A DNA stretch of 64,000 nucleotides from CAUYUA01 sp963575675 (GCA_963575675.1 CAUYUA010000011.1:12062-76061), one strand, 5' to 3'; shown: positions 8,267-17,073, counted from the stretch's first letter. Program-made: numbers and translations. Notes: generated by a model not told the origin, from the letters alone.

Positions 8267-9391
8267 TTATTCACTTCGATTGGCGTAGCGCGCGATAAAC
8301 GCATGCATATCCCCACTATCGTTCTGCCAACGCTGAAAAAGTTTTTTCGAAGCCTCAAGAGTAAGCCGATCATAGAGACCCATCGCACGGGACAACTCGC
8401 GAGGATCTATGGCTTTGTCTCCCATTTTGACGGCTCGCCCAAGCAGAAATAAAGTAGCGAAAGAAGCTTTATCAATGCCAAGCGCCTTGCAAATAAGAGC
8501 CAAGGCTTCGCCTCCGTCTTCATCAAGTATGGCTCGAACGCCATTTTCATCGAGTCGAGTCAAACGGGTGAGCAACAATGCAAATAAGCCGGTGTTCCGC
8601 AAGCGTAATGTCTGAATCAGCAAAGTCGGTGTAATGGCTTGATGTTCCGCCAACCGATCCGCAAGTTCAATTTGTTCCGGCAAAGCGTCGCGGTGCTGTT
8701 GAGAAGAAGCCGCAAGCTCTTTGAGAACGGTTTTTAAAGCGCCATCAAGTTGTTGGGAATCAATGGTAAACCGACTATTGATGAAACGCCGTAGTTCAGC
8801 GCCCGCCCACCAATAGAGTCGCGCAGCAAGATCAGGCGGCATTTCGGCGCGCGCCAACAAAGGACGTCGCAAAACAGTCTCACGCTGTGCGGCGCGCGTA
8901 AGAGCGAGGACGCTGTTGCGCGAAATTTTTGATCCGGGATTAACCAGGACAGCGTAAGCGACTTCTGTAGGGCCATGTGCGATCAATGCATCCGTAACGG
9001 TTTCTCCCACAGAAGAGCGTTTGGCGATGACCAACTGGTGCGGCGCGCCGAGTTTTCGAATCAATGCAACAAGCTCGGCGTCACCAAGCAAAGCGCTAAA
9101 CCGCAGAACAGGCTCAGCGACCAATATCTGGTCTCCGGCGAGCGTCATCACCAAATCGACAGGAGCCAGAGGCTGACCCGCCAAATGCTCCGCCAACGCT
9201 TTACGTATCTCAACTTCAGCGCTATGAACCAATTGACGTAGAATGTCCGTGGCAATGGCGCGTTCTTTATCGCTGAGAACCATGCCTTCTCCGGAAAAGA
9301 GATCGGAGACAGCTCCGGCCAAAAGGCGACGGCCTTCAATGGAACGGTTTTGGCTCAAGCGATACAAATCAGAAATTTGATGAGGGATCAC
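8267..9391 (-). CDS. DUF2336-family protein
   Basis: A 374-residue, mostly alpha-helical protein with HEAT-like repetitive character and no membrane segments. The N-terminal DLYRLSQ and RRLLAGAVSDLFSGE segments match the DUF2336 family common in Rhodospirillales and Rhizobiales. Function is not established. Repeated Leu/Ala-rich helices suggest a protein-binding scaffold. ATG at 9391 is the first plausible start. Likely co-transcribed with the DUF6065 gene downstream. Confidence 0.8.
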   Translation of the reverse strand: MIPHQISDLYRLSQNRSIEGRRLLAGAVSDLFSGEGMVLSDKERAIATDILRQLVHSAEVEIRKALAEHLAGQPLAPVDLVMTLAGDQILVAEPVLRFSALLGDAELVALIRKLGAPHQLVIAKRSSVGETVTDALIAHGPTEVAYAVLVNPGSKISRNSVLALTRAAQRETVLRRPLLARAEMPPDLAARLYWWAGAELRRFINSRFTIDSQQLDGALKTVLKELAASSQQHRDALPEQIELADRLAEHQAITPTLLIQTLRLRNTGLFALLLTRLTRLDENGVRAILDEDGGEALALICKALGIDKASFATLFLLGRAVKMGDKAIDPRELSRAMGLYDRLTLEASKKLFQRWQNDSGDMHAFIARYANRSE

Positions 9392-9761
9392 AGGATTGGT
9401 CCCATTTCAGAAACATCGGAGCACAACCGATAACGTCGCGACACAAGAGTGAAGCAGGTGGGTGGATGAAGAAAGTTCATCATAGCGACACCTGTATTGA
9501 ACGTTTTTTATTGAAATGCGTTCGATTGATGGAATCTAGTCCATCTGAGAAACCCATTCTAGAGGATATGACAAGGCGATTTCAATTTGGTATCCCTATT
9601 TGCCTTTATTTTAATTCATGGATGTAAGACAGAATTCTAAAAAATACATTTTTTGTTTTTCTTAATTTTTGATTGTTTTTGGAATAAGCGACGAAATTTT
9701 GCCTGAACCGCCATAAACCATAAAAAAACAAACAACCTTACAATCCACCGAGGAGACAAAA
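9392..9761. other. A/T-rich intergenic region
   Basis: No gene is seen. The part 9590-9760 is markedly T/A-rich and should carry promoters for the leftward DUF2336 gene and the rightward 60-codon ORF. GAGGAGA near 9752 is a strong ribosome-binding site for the latter. Confidence 0.4.
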
Positions 9762-9944
9762 ATGCGTGAAAATCAAGGAAATAACGCTGGCGATAGAACG
9801 AACGGCTCTCAATCATGGTGGAGCGGTTTATGGGATGTTCTTGAATGTCTTGCATATGTTTTTGAGTTGTTTTCTTGGGTGGTTCGTTTCATCCTATGGC
9901 TTTTCCGAATCGTGTTCGAAACAATAGCCTCTCTCTTTCCGTAA
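9762..9944 (+). CDS. Small putative membrane protein, 60 residues
   Basis: The ORF follows GAGGAGACAAAA-ATG, an excellent ribosome-binding site. The first ~17 residues are polar (Asn/Gly/Gln-rich). The rest, from WWSGLWDVLE onward, is almost entirely Trp, Phe, Leu, Ile and Val and could form one or two membrane helices, with Arg residues near the middle. No family was recognised. It stands alone between two leftward genes, so it must have its own promoter. Confidence that it is expressed rests mainly on the ribosome-binding site and composition. Confidence 0.6.
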   Translation: MRENQGNNAGDRTNGSQSWWSGLWDVLECLAYVFELFSWVVRFILWLFRIVFETIASLFP

Positions 9945-9975
9945 GCACACACTACGCCATGAAGACAAACCGCGT

Positions 9976-10956
9976 TCAGCTCACCCGATCCATCGGCGTG
10001 CGGCCTTGGAAGAAAGCGTCTAAGTTGTCGAGCGCGCGAAATCCCATGGCGTTACGAGTCTCTATAGTGGCGCTGCCCAAATGAGGCAAAAGAAAACAAT
10101 TGTTCAGAGTGCGATAACCTGGATGAATTCGAGGCTCTCCTTCATAAACGTCCAAACCGACAGCGGCGATTCGTCCGCAACGAAGAGCCGCAATTAACGC
10201 CGCGTCATCCACCACAACGCCACGCGCAGTGTTGACGACAATGGCGGCGGGCGGCAGAAATTCAATTCGGCGCGCATCAAGCCAATGATGAGTCTCCGGA
10301 GTCGCCGGACAATGCAGAGAGAGAAAATCCGCCTCGACCAACAGCTCTTCAGCGGAGGCGCGCCAATCGGCGTCTTGTTCGAGAGGCGGAAATAATCTTG
10401 TTCGGTTATGGTAGGAAATAGTCATGCCGAAAGCGCGAGCCCGTTGAGCCACAGCCCGACCGATACGCCCCATCCCCAGAATCGCCAATCTTTTCCCGCT
10501 CAACGAACGCCCAAGCATTTGAGTCGGCGCCCATCCCGACCACGCCTCCGGAGAGCCGGGACCGGCGCGCATCACGCGCTCGCCTTCAGACGCCCGTCGA
10601 GCGGCGCCCACCATCAGCAAAAGCGCGATCTCGGCTGTGGCCTCGGTCAACACGTCGGGAGTATTGGCGACGACAATGCCTCGACGACGCGCCGCGTCCA
10701 AATCAATGTGATCCACGCCGACCGAAAACGTGGCGATCATCCGCACAGAATCCGGCAGAGCCTCAATTGTGATGGCAGGCAGACGATCCGCAGCGCAAGC
10801 CAACAAAGCATCCGCTCCCTGAGCATGCGCGATCATCGCCGCGTGATCCAAAAAAAGATCAAGCTCATTAGCGCGAACATCATAAGAAAGAGCGGCGCGA
10901 CGCTCGACGGCTTGGGGCAATTTACGAGTGATGGCTAAACACGGACGTGACGACAT
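9976..10956 (-). CDS. D-isomer-specific 2-hydroxyacid dehydrogenase
   Basis: A 326-residue NAD(P)-dependent dehydrogenase of the glyoxylate/hydroxypyruvate reductase group. The Rossmann motif is GMGRIGRAVAQRA. The catalytic Arg is in NTARG, the Glu in YEGEPRIHP, and the His in LPHLGSAT. It interconverts a 2-oxoacid and a D-2-hydroxyacid in the cytosol; the exact substrate cannot be read. ATG at 10956 with GAGGA 7 bases upstream is preferred over TTG at 10971. It is monocistronic as far as seen. Confidence 0.92.
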   Translation of the reverse strand: MSSRPCLAITRKLPQAVERRAALSYDVRANELDLFLDHAAMIAHAQGADALLACAADRLPAITIEALPDSVRMIATFSVGVDHIDLDAARRRGIVVANTPDVLTEATAEIALLLMVGAARRASEGERVMRAGPGSPEAWSGWAPTQMLGRSLSGKRLAILGMGRIGRAVAQRARAFGMTISYHNRTRLFPPLEQDADWRASAEELLVEADFLSLHCPATPETHHWLDARRIEFLPPAAIVVNTARGVVVDDAALIAALRCGRIAAVGLDVYEGEPRIHPGYRTLNNCFLLPHLGSATIETRNAMGFRALDNLDAFFQGRTPMDRVS

Positions 10957-11288
10957 AGGAACAGTCCTCAAGCTCGAGAAGATTTCGCATATCCCATACC
11001 GGAGAGCAAGACGAGAAAAAAAAGTAGCGCCTATTTTCTGAATAAAAAATCTTCCGAAAAAGAATTGAACGGAAGAAAAAACTCAACTCACGCACTCCCA
11101 CAACCAGAAACTCCCCCCTCGGAACAGTTCATTTCTTTAGAGTCCACAGAGGAAGATTCGCGAAAACAAACAGCTTAAAGATTTCCTGCACGAATACCAC
11201 GTCCGGAAAACACGATGCTTCCAACGGCTCCGGCGGCCATCCTCATCCAAGCCCATGAAACCTTCGTAATATGTCATCAACAGCAACA
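10957..11288. other. Intergenic region without recognised gene
   Basis: A/T-rich and purine-rich, with no convincing coding frame. It should carry the promoter of the leftward dehydrogenase. No repeat copy or clear hairpin was seen. Confidence 0.4.
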
Positions 11289-11705
11289 TCACTGCAAGAC
11301 CAGGTTTAACCCACCGCCAACGCCCAAGCGCAGCCAAAGAGCAATTGCCGCAACCACTCCCAGAACAATGGCCAAGAGGTATATTCTAAGCGGAATCGGC
11401 GTCTTCTCGCCAGAACGTCGTCGCCTCCCTTTCTTTTGCAACGCAACATTCTTGGCGACGACGCTCTTACGCGGATCATGCAACGAAATCAGTTTCCAAT
11501 GGAACTCCAACGCCCCCTCTTGAGCGTTCGGATCATACTCCAAGCGAATCAGTCGAAAAAAACCTGTCGGCTTCAGGCGGATCATTTCATGAAACACCTG
11601 CGTCGACGCGGCTTGCTCTTCAGCCAAATAAATGGTCTTCCAACTCTTGCCTGCGGCGCGCTGCACGGCAAAACGCGGCGGTTGAGGTTCTTTGGCGTCG
11701 CTCAT
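11289..11705 (-). CDS. Hypothetical C-terminally anchored membrane protein
   Basis: A 138-residue protein. A soluble N-terminal region contains KSWKTIYLAEE and a charged RKSV...KKGRRRRSGEK stretch. It is followed by one hydrophobic helix (LRIYLLAIVLGVVAAIALWL) close to the C-terminus, so it looks tail-anchored in the inner membrane with the bulk in the cytosol. The ATG at 11705 has AAGGAA upstream. A frame extension to 11786 lacks a ribosome site. I do not recognise the family. It is divergent from infA. Confidence 0.65.
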   Translation of the reverse strand: MSDAKEPQPPRFAVQRAAGKSWKTIYLAEEQAASTQVFHEMIRLKPTGFFRLIRLEYDPNAQEGALEFHWKLISLHDPRKSVVAKNVALQKKGRRRRSGEKTPIPLRIYLLAIVLGVVAAIALWLRLGVGGGLNLVLQ

Positions 11706-11892
11706 ACCTATTCCTTGTGCTATTTCTTGCGTGTTGGGTGCGAATATGGTCCAATGCCGAATCAAAAAACATCTGTAGACGACCAATTTGTCACGATTGC
11801 ATTTTATCCGTCGCTTCTGCGTGAAAATTCTTGACCGACGCGACGTCGCCGAGCACCTATAGCGTTAGAAACCATGGTGGAACAAAGGGCCA

Positions 11893-12111
11893 ATGGCAAA
11901 GGAAGATTTAATCGAGTTTTCGGGCACAGTGATGGAACTGCTGCCGAACGCCATGTTTCGGGTCAAGCTCGATAACGAACACGAAGTGCTTGCCCATACA
12001 TCCGGCAAAATGCGCAAAAATCGCATTCGCGTGCTGGCGGGAGATCGAGTCAACGTCGAGATGACGCCATACGATCTCACCAAGGGACGAATCACCTTCC
12101 GTTACAAATAA
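11893..12111 (+). CDS. infA: Translation initiation factor IF-1
   Basis: A 72-residue single OB-fold protein, full length: [13 protein letters not shown], then [24 protein letters not shown] and the ending [11 protein letters not shown]-1 binds the ribosomal A site during initiation. It is 16 bases from maf, the usual alphaproteobacterial partner. Confidence 0.97.
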   Translation: MAKEDLIEFSGTVMELLPNAMFRVKLDNEHEVLAHTSGKMRKNRIRVLAGDRVNVEMTPYDLTKGRITFRYK

Positions 12112-12127
12112 GCGGATCGCGCCGAAC

Positions 12128-12700
12128 GTGACCGAACGCTTCCCTTCGCGATTGGTGCTGGCTTCGGCCTCGCCCAGGCGGCTCGAATTGCTGCGTCAGA
12201 TCGGCGTTGCGCCCGATGTGGTCGATGCGCCGGACATCGATGAAACACCCACGCTCAATGAGTTGCCCGGAAAACACGCCGAGCGCTTGGCGGTCGCCAA
12301 GGCTCAGGCGGTGGCTGCGCGGTATCCGGAGGCCATAGTTCTGGCGGCTGACACCGTCGTCGCCTGTGGGCGAAGGATTCTACCCAAAGCAGAAACTCAA
12401 GAACAGGCAAAGCGTTGTTTAGCTTTATTGTCAGGACGGCGTCACCGCGTTTACAGCGGAGTCGCCGTAATTGCAAATGGACGACTCCGTCAGCGTCTGG
12501 TGATGACCAACGTCGCCTTTAAGCCGCTTTGTGAGGAAGAAATCACGCGATACCTCGCCGCAGAAGAATGGCGAGGGAAAGCAGGAGGTTATGCAATTCA
12601 GGGGCGCGCCGCAAGTTTCGTGCGTTGGATCAACGGCTCATACAGCAATGTGGTTGGTTTGCCCTTGTTTGAAGTTACGGGATTGTTGCAAAGCTGTTGA
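12128..12700 (+). CDS. maf: Maf-family nucleoside triphosphate pyrophosphatase
   Basis: A 190-residue house-cleaning pyrophosphatase that hydrolyses non-canonical NTPs in the cytosol. The N-terminal LVLASASPRRLELL, the DIDET segment, AADTVV and the C-terminal NVVGLPL are the family signatures. The start is GTG at 12128. In many alphaproteobacteria infA-maf continues with rng or yacG; here a recombinase gene follows 37 bases later. Confidence 0.93.
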   Translation: MTERFPSRLVLASASPRRLELLRQIGVAPDVVDAPDIDETPTLNELPGKHAERLAVAKAQAVAARYPEAIVLAADTVVACGRRILPKAETQEQAKRCLALLSGRRHRVYSGVAVIANGRLRQRLVMTNVAFKPLCEEEITRYLAAEEWRGKAGGYAIQGRAASFVRWINGSYSNVVGLPLFEVTGLLQSC

Positions 12701-12737
12701 TTGAAGCTATTTGGATACATCGTAAAGGGTTCTATCA

Positions 12738-13679
12738 ATGACGACGCCGGAGTGTGGGGGTCAAGTCATTGGCGACCACTTAGCCGCTGAGAAATATGCG
12801 CAGGCCGCGCGCTCGAAAGCCACGCGCCGCGCCTATCAAGCCGATTTGCAGCGATTTGCCGAGTGGTGCAAAGCCGCAGGAGCAACGATGACGCCGGCTG
12901 AGCCGGAAGTGGTGGCTGCGTTTCTGGCGGGAGAAGCGCGGCAAGGAATGCGGCCGTCGACTTTAGAACGGCGACGCGCCGCCATACGTTACGCTCACGA
13001 ACGCGCCGGTTGCGAGACGCCGACCAATGCTCTTTGTGTGCGGGAAACCATGGCGGGCATCCGACGCTCCTTGGGAGTGGCTCCTGTTCGCAAAACCGCA
13101 GCCACCGTTGAGCTGTTGGAAGAAATGTTGATGACAATTCCTGATAATTTCATCGGCATGCGCGATCGCGCACTGCTTTTGATAGGATTTGCAGGAGCGT
13201 TTCGGCGTTCAGAGTTGGTGGCGTTAACTGTTAATGATATGGAAGAAACCGCTCAGGGATTGTTGGTTACGATTCGACGCGGCAAGACAGATCAAGAGGG
13301 ACGCGGACGAGTAATCGCAATTCTTCGAGGAAAGCGATATTGCCCCGTGTCCGCTCTGCGACGTTGGTTGGCTATCGCCGGAATTATTGCAGGACCGTTG
13401 TTCCGCACGATCGGCAAGGGCGATCGGTTGTTAGACCGAGCATTGAGTGATCACGCTGTGGCGTTGATCGTCAAACGATATGCCGCAGCCGCCGGATTGG
13501 ACTCCTCGCAGTTTGCAGGGCATAGTTTGCGGCGCGGTTTTTTGACGTCAGCGGCAATGAGCGGCGCTTCGGTCTTTAAAATGCGCGAAATCAGCGGTCA
13601 TGCGTCTATGGAATCGTTAGCAAATTATGTTGAGGCCGTAGATCGATTTCGTGAACACGCAGGAGAAGGGTTGCTCTAA
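12738..13679 (+). CDS. Tyrosine recombinase / site-specific integrase
   Basis: A 313-residue recombinase with an N-terminal SAM-like core-binding domain (TRRAYQADLQRFAEWC) and a C-terminal catalytic domain. The catalytic set is visible: Arg in FAGAFRRSEL, Lys in RRGKTDQE, HSLRRG, GH in ISGHAS, and the nucleophile Tyr in LANYVEAV. It is probably an integrase of a mobile unit rather than XerC/XerD, because it is compact and diverges at the usual Xer motifs. No attachment-site duplication was recognised. A repeat-family copy lies ~120 bases downstream. Confidence 0.9.
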   Translation: MTTPECGGQVIGDHLAAEKYAQAARSKATRRAYQADLQRFAEWCKAAGATMTPAEPEVVAAFLAGEARQGMRPSTLERRRAAIRYAHERAGCETPTNALCVRETMAGIRRSLGVAPVRKTAATVELLEEMLMTIPDNFIGMRDRALLLIGFAGAFRRSELVALTVNDMEETAQGLLVTIRRGKTDQEGRGRVIAILRGKRYCPVSALRRWLAIAGIIAGPLFRTIGKGDRLLDRALSDHAVALIVKRYAAAAGLDSSQFAGHSLRRGFLTSAAMSGASVFKMREISGHASMESLANYVEAVDRFREHAGEGLL

Positions 13680-13800
13680 AACAACGAACGGGAATTTATC
13701 TATTATCGTTCATCCATTGCTTAATTTTTTTGTTGTTTTTCGTCTTCATGGAATATCTGTGAGTGATCTGTGGCAAACTGCCACTAAATCACGAATAAAA

Positions 13801-13896
13801 GGTTCCACTGGAGGATTTCGCTTCGCGAAGAAGGGGGGCTTTCGCTCCCCCTTTATGATCCCGAGCGACCAGAAACACAGTCCTTGGACCCTTTTT
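13801..13896 (-). repeat. Interspersed structured repeat, copy B (reverse)
   Basis: Reads as the reverse complement of copy A. It ends in AGTCCTTGGACCCTTTT and contains TTCGCTTCGCGAAG and GGGGGGCTTTCGCTCCCCC. It lies between the integrase and the convergent DUF6468 gene, close to the 3' ends of both. Confidence 0.85.
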
Positions 13897-13914
13897 GATA
13901 TTTTAATTTCTTGC

Positions 13915-14731
13915 CTAACGGATACTCTCCAAAGCCTGAAGCAATTCCCTTTCTGCGCGCGCAACACTGTCAAGATTATGATCCCGATCCGACGCATCAC
14001 TGGAAGCAGAAGAGCCCCCTCCCCCAGAACGTCGCTCCAAAGTCTCCGATCGAGACGACAATTCCTCTCTTTCATGCCCCATAGCAGCGCCAAGCGTCGG
14101 TTCAATCGTCGACGAACGCTTACCAACGCTAGGACTTTCTTCCAACCGCCCCCCTTCCAACCGAGCGCCCCCCCCCCAAAGACGCTTCAGAAGACTGAGT
14201 AGAGGCACGCATAGCCTCTCGCACCACATCGCGCATACTTTCGATCCGAGCCTCCGTCACAACACGCGGCTCTGACGAAGGACGCGAACGAACAAGTTTC
14301 TCGGTTCGAACCGGCTCCGACCGCAACGCCTCTTGCCTCAAGGACTCGCCCCGCCCCTCGTTCCGCACTCCCCCGCCGCCACGCAAAGCAGAAGAACGCG
14401 ATGGACGCTCCACTCCCGGAATATTCTCTAGACGCGCCACCAAAGACTCGGCGCTATCAATCAAAAACCGGAATTCATCGCGTAACGAAATCGCCCGCTC
14501 AATATTCTTCTGCAACACCTCGCCCGATTCAGTCGCGGCGCGCTTCATTCCCTTCACACCAGCGTCGGCCTGACTCGTAGCTTCTGTAAAACGCTTGATC
14601 AAACCTTCCATTTCGGCGCGGCTTTCGCGCAAGCGCGTAAGCTGGCGGTTTAAGATAACAGCGTAGACAATGGTTGTGATCAGCAACCCCGCGATCACCA
14701 AATCCAACAAGATCGAAAATATTCCCGACAT
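13915..14731 (-). CDS. DUF6468-like flagellar-cluster membrane protein, frame broken at a 10-G run
   Basis: The start overlaps the fliM stop (TGATG). The N-terminus, MSGIFSILLDLVIAGLLIT, is a membrane anchor, followed by a coiled-coil (RLRESRAEMEGLIKRF). As written, the frame stops at 14129 after 200 residues. In the coding strand a run of ten G (14168-14177) precedes this end. With nine G the frame continues to 13915 and gives ~271 residues with a Ser/Glu-rich tail and a conserved-looking end, VARAERELLQALES. DUF6468 proteins are encoded beside fliM in Rhodospirillales; function is unknown. The longer form is probably the ancestral one. Confidence 0.75.
14168..14177 (-). repeat. Homopolymer of ten G in the coding strand
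   Basis: The longest single-base G/C run noticed in the window, lying inside the DUF6468 gene just where the reading frame switches. Ten G gives a truncated protein and nine G gives the full one. This is a candidate slipped-strand site. Confidence 0.8.
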
Positions 14732-15810
14732 CAGCGTTGCAGCTCCTGTTTCGGGATTTCTCGATCGATACGCACGGCAATGTTTCCGCCTTTGCGCCCC
14801 ATGCGTCCCTGAAACATGGGAACATCGCCGCATCGCAACTCAATAATTCCGTCCGTAGGCGTATTGAGCATAATGCGACTTCCGACCTTCCAATTCAGAA
14901 CTTCATAAAGAGAGAATGTTAATTCATCAAGAACGGCGCTGAGATCAACATGGGTCACCAACAGTTCAGTGGCTAAGTGAGTTTCCCAAATCGAGTCACG
15001 ACCGAACTTTTCACCCATAAACATTTGCAACAACAACTCACGAACGGGTTCGAGAGTCGCATAAGGAATCATCAATTCTAACCGCCCGCCACGATCTTCC
15101 ATATCGATGCGCAGCTTCACCAAGACGGCGGCGTTGGCTGGACGCGCGATCGTGGCGAAACGCGGATTTGTCTCCAACCGATCAAAGCGAAACGTCACCG
15201 GCGATAACGGATCAAAGGCCGCAGACAAGTCGCTGAGCACGACATGAACCATGCGCTCGACCAAGTTTCGCTCAATGGTCGTGTAGGGTCGCCCTTCGAT
15301 TCGCATCGCCGCAGTGCCGCGTCGCCCTCCGAGCAACACGTCGACAATCGAATAGATCAAAGCGCTATCGACCACCATCAACCCGTAATTGTCCCATTCC
15401 TCGGCTTTAAAGACCGACAACATTGCAGGCAAAGGAATAGAATTAAGATAATCGCCGAAACGCACCGAGGAAATCTGATCCAAACTGACTTCGACGTTAT
15501 CGGAGGTGAAATTACGCAAACTGGTGGACATCATACGCACGAGGCGGTCGAAGACCACCTCCAACATCGGCAAGCGTTCGTAGTTAACCAGAGCGCTGTT
15601 GACCAGCGCCATAATGCCGGAGTTGTCGCCGTCGCCGCTACCGTCTTGATCGAACCCGAGCAAACTGTCGATTTCGTCTTGATTCAGAACGCGAGTGGCT
15701 CCACCTGTGCCGACACCGGCCCCTCCGTCGTCACTGCCCCCGTCTTCCGCCAACGCCGCCCATTCAGCGGCCAACCGTTCTTCTTCGCTCAACTCACTGG
15801 GCACGCTCAT
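14731..15810 (-). CDS. fliM: Flagellar motor switch protein FliM
   Basis: A 359-residue C-ring protein that binds CheY-P and sets rotation sense. Residues ~42-51 contain LNQDEIDSLLGF. This resembles the EIDxLL CheY-binding peptide but is placed after an acidic, Gly-rich N-terminal extension (~40 residues), unlike enteric FliM, where it is at the very N-terminus. The middle domain has YGLMVVDSALIYSIVDVLLGG. The C-terminal SpoA domain contains LNWKVGSRIMLNT. The start ATG overlaps the previous ORF's stop (ATGA), preceded by GGAGG. Confidence 0.95.
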   Translation of the reverse strand: MSVPSELSEEERLAAEWAALAEDGGSDDGGAGVGTGGATRVLNQDEIDSLLGFDQDGSGDGDNSGIMALVNSALVNYERLPMLEVVFDRLVRMMSTSLRNFTSDNVEVSLDQISSVRFGDYLNSIPLPAMLSVFKAEEWDNYGLMVVDSALIYSIVDVLLGGRRGTAAMRIEGRPYTTIERNLVERMVHVVLSDLSAAFDPLSPVTFRFDRLETNPRFATIARPANAAVLVKLRIDMEDRGGRLELMIPYATLEPVRELLLQMFMGEKFGRDSIWETHLATELLVTHVDLSAVLDELTFSLYEVLNWKVGSRIMLNTPTDGIIELRCGDVPMFQGRMGRKGGNIAVRIDREIPKQELQR

Positions 15811-16049
15811 AGCCGTTCCTCCACCGCAACCGAAGGTGGTTTTCTTATACTCTGTCTTTCGATAACCGCCCGTCTTTCGACGACATTCTTCATCCCCAAG
15901 ACTTGTCTTCCGCTTTGAGCGACCGCAAAGGCCCGCACGTCATGCAGCAAGGAGAACGGCGTCATAGGAACGAACAAGCACGCGCCGACCGCCACGCAAT
16001 CGGTGAAAACGCGACGCATGACATCCCTTGGCGTGAACAATATCGACAT
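15807..16049 (-). CDS. Small uncharacterised protein between fliL and fliM
   Basis: An 80-residue ORF starting 4 bases after the fliL stop and ending with TGA overlapping the fliM ATG. This is the arrangement of translationally coupled genes, and the fliM ribosome-binding site lies inside it. It has a moderately hydrophobic N-terminal half (VAVGACLFVPMTPFSLL) that could be a membrane or signal segment, and a basic C-terminal half. No family recognised. It may be a small flagellar accessory protein or serve mainly for coupling. Confidence 0.65.
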   Translation of the reverse strand: MSILFTPRDVMRRVFTDCVAVGACLFVPMTPFSLLHDVRAFAVAQSGRQVLGMKNVVERRAVIERQSIRKPPSVAVEERL

Positions 16050-16052
16050 ACT

Positions 16053-16571
16053 TTACTGCACCAACATCTCTTTGAACAAAACATCTTTGATCTTCACCGG
16101 CTGAGCGGCCAAAGTGACGCGAGTCAGCAATTCCTCGCGCAATCGATACATGCCGGCGGAGCCTCGCAAATCCTCCATACGAAGTTCACGCAAATAAACT
16201 TGGAAATTATCGACGATGCGCGGCATGATTTTGTCGAGTTCGGCTTTATCGCCTTCTTTCGCCAGTTGCAATGAGATCGTGATTTTCAGAAATGTCGGAC
16301 GCCGCCCGTTGGTGTTCAAATTGACCAACATCTCCGGCACGTCATAGAAGATGATCGCTCCGGGTTTTTCCGGCTCCGGCAGGGGCGCTTCTTCCATAAC
16401 CGGCGTTTTTTTCTTGGAATCAAGAACGCCGCTGAACAAGACGCCCGCCGCAGCGAGAACCAGCAGCAGCAAAGGCAAAATGATATACAAAACCAATTTT
16501 TTGCCGCTGAAACGCTTACGCGGCAGGGAATCCTGGTCTACGCTGTCGGAATCGAAATCCTGCGCGGTCAT
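16053..16571 (-). CDS. fliL: Flagellar basal body-associated protein FliL
   Basis: A ~172-residue inner-membrane protein that interacts with the stators. It has a short cytoplasmic N-terminus, one transmembrane helix (LVLYIILPLLLLVLAAAGVL), a Pro/Glu-rich linker and a periplasmic FliL domain ending TLAAQPVKIKDVLFKEMLVQ. ATG at 16571 is chosen because it gives the usual short cytoplasmic tail; the ribosome site is weak and an upstream TTG at 16637 cannot be excluded. It is first in fliL-ORF-fliM-DUF6468. Confidence 0.9.
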   Translation of the reverse strand: MTAQDFDSDSVDQDSLPRKRFSGKKLVLYIILPLLLLVLAAAGVLFSGVLDSKKKTPVMEEAPLPEPEKPGAIIFYDVPEMLVNLNTNGRRPTFLKITISLQLAKEGDKAELDKIMPRIVDNFQVYLRELRMEDLRGSAGMYRLREELLTRVTLAAQPVKIKDVLFKEMLVQ

Positions 16572-16802
16572 CGGGCCATCACGAAGTAGGCGTTGCGATA
16601 AAGTCTCCTCAGCCCTGCCGAGCCGAAGAAACGGCAAGAGACGCGTTTTGAAGGAGAGCCCATCGGAGTTCCGACGCTTGCGCCCTCTTAATTCAACGCG
16701 GACGCATTTTAGCAGAGCCCACGCTGCAAATCACGCATGCTCATCGCGCGGCGCGCAAAGATCAGAGAACGACCGGCGAGTCACATCGAAGTCACGAAAA
16801 AA

Positions 16803-16818
16803 AGCGACCATTTTGCCA
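16803..16818 (-). promoter_or_regulatory. Possible sigma-54 promoter for fliL operon
   Basis: On the minus strand TGGCAAAATGGTCGCT has GG and GC separated by 10 bases and matches TGGCACG-N4-TTGCW at about 9 of 12 fixed positions. It lies ~230 bases upstream of the fliL start. The match was made by eye. Confidence 0.3.
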
Positions 16819-17057
16819 CATTCTCAACCATACCACGCCGCGTCGTCGCAACCACCGAATATGCGGCGTGATGCGCGGCGATTTTGGTGATAAAATTGCC
16901 GCGCCATCTCCTTTCCCCAGCGGAAGAAAATGCCGAGCGACTCGTAAGAAAACCAAAACCGGCGCCCATAGAAAACCTCCGCCGCAAACCGCAAAGCTTC
17001 CATTAAGCTCTTGTTTTTTCAACTAAAAAACGCTTTTATTCCTCAGGATATCCATAT

Positions 17058-17073
17058 TGGCGCGCAAACTGCA
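17058..17073 (+). promoter_or_regulatory. Possible sigma-54 promoter for flgF operon
   Basis: TGGCGCGCAAACTGCA matches the -24/-12 consensus TGGCRCG-N4-TTGCA at all fixed positions but one, with correct spacing. It is ~310 bases upstream of flgF, which is long, but flagellar hook and rod operons in alphaproteobacteria such as Caulobacter are sigma-54 dependent. Confidence 0.4.
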
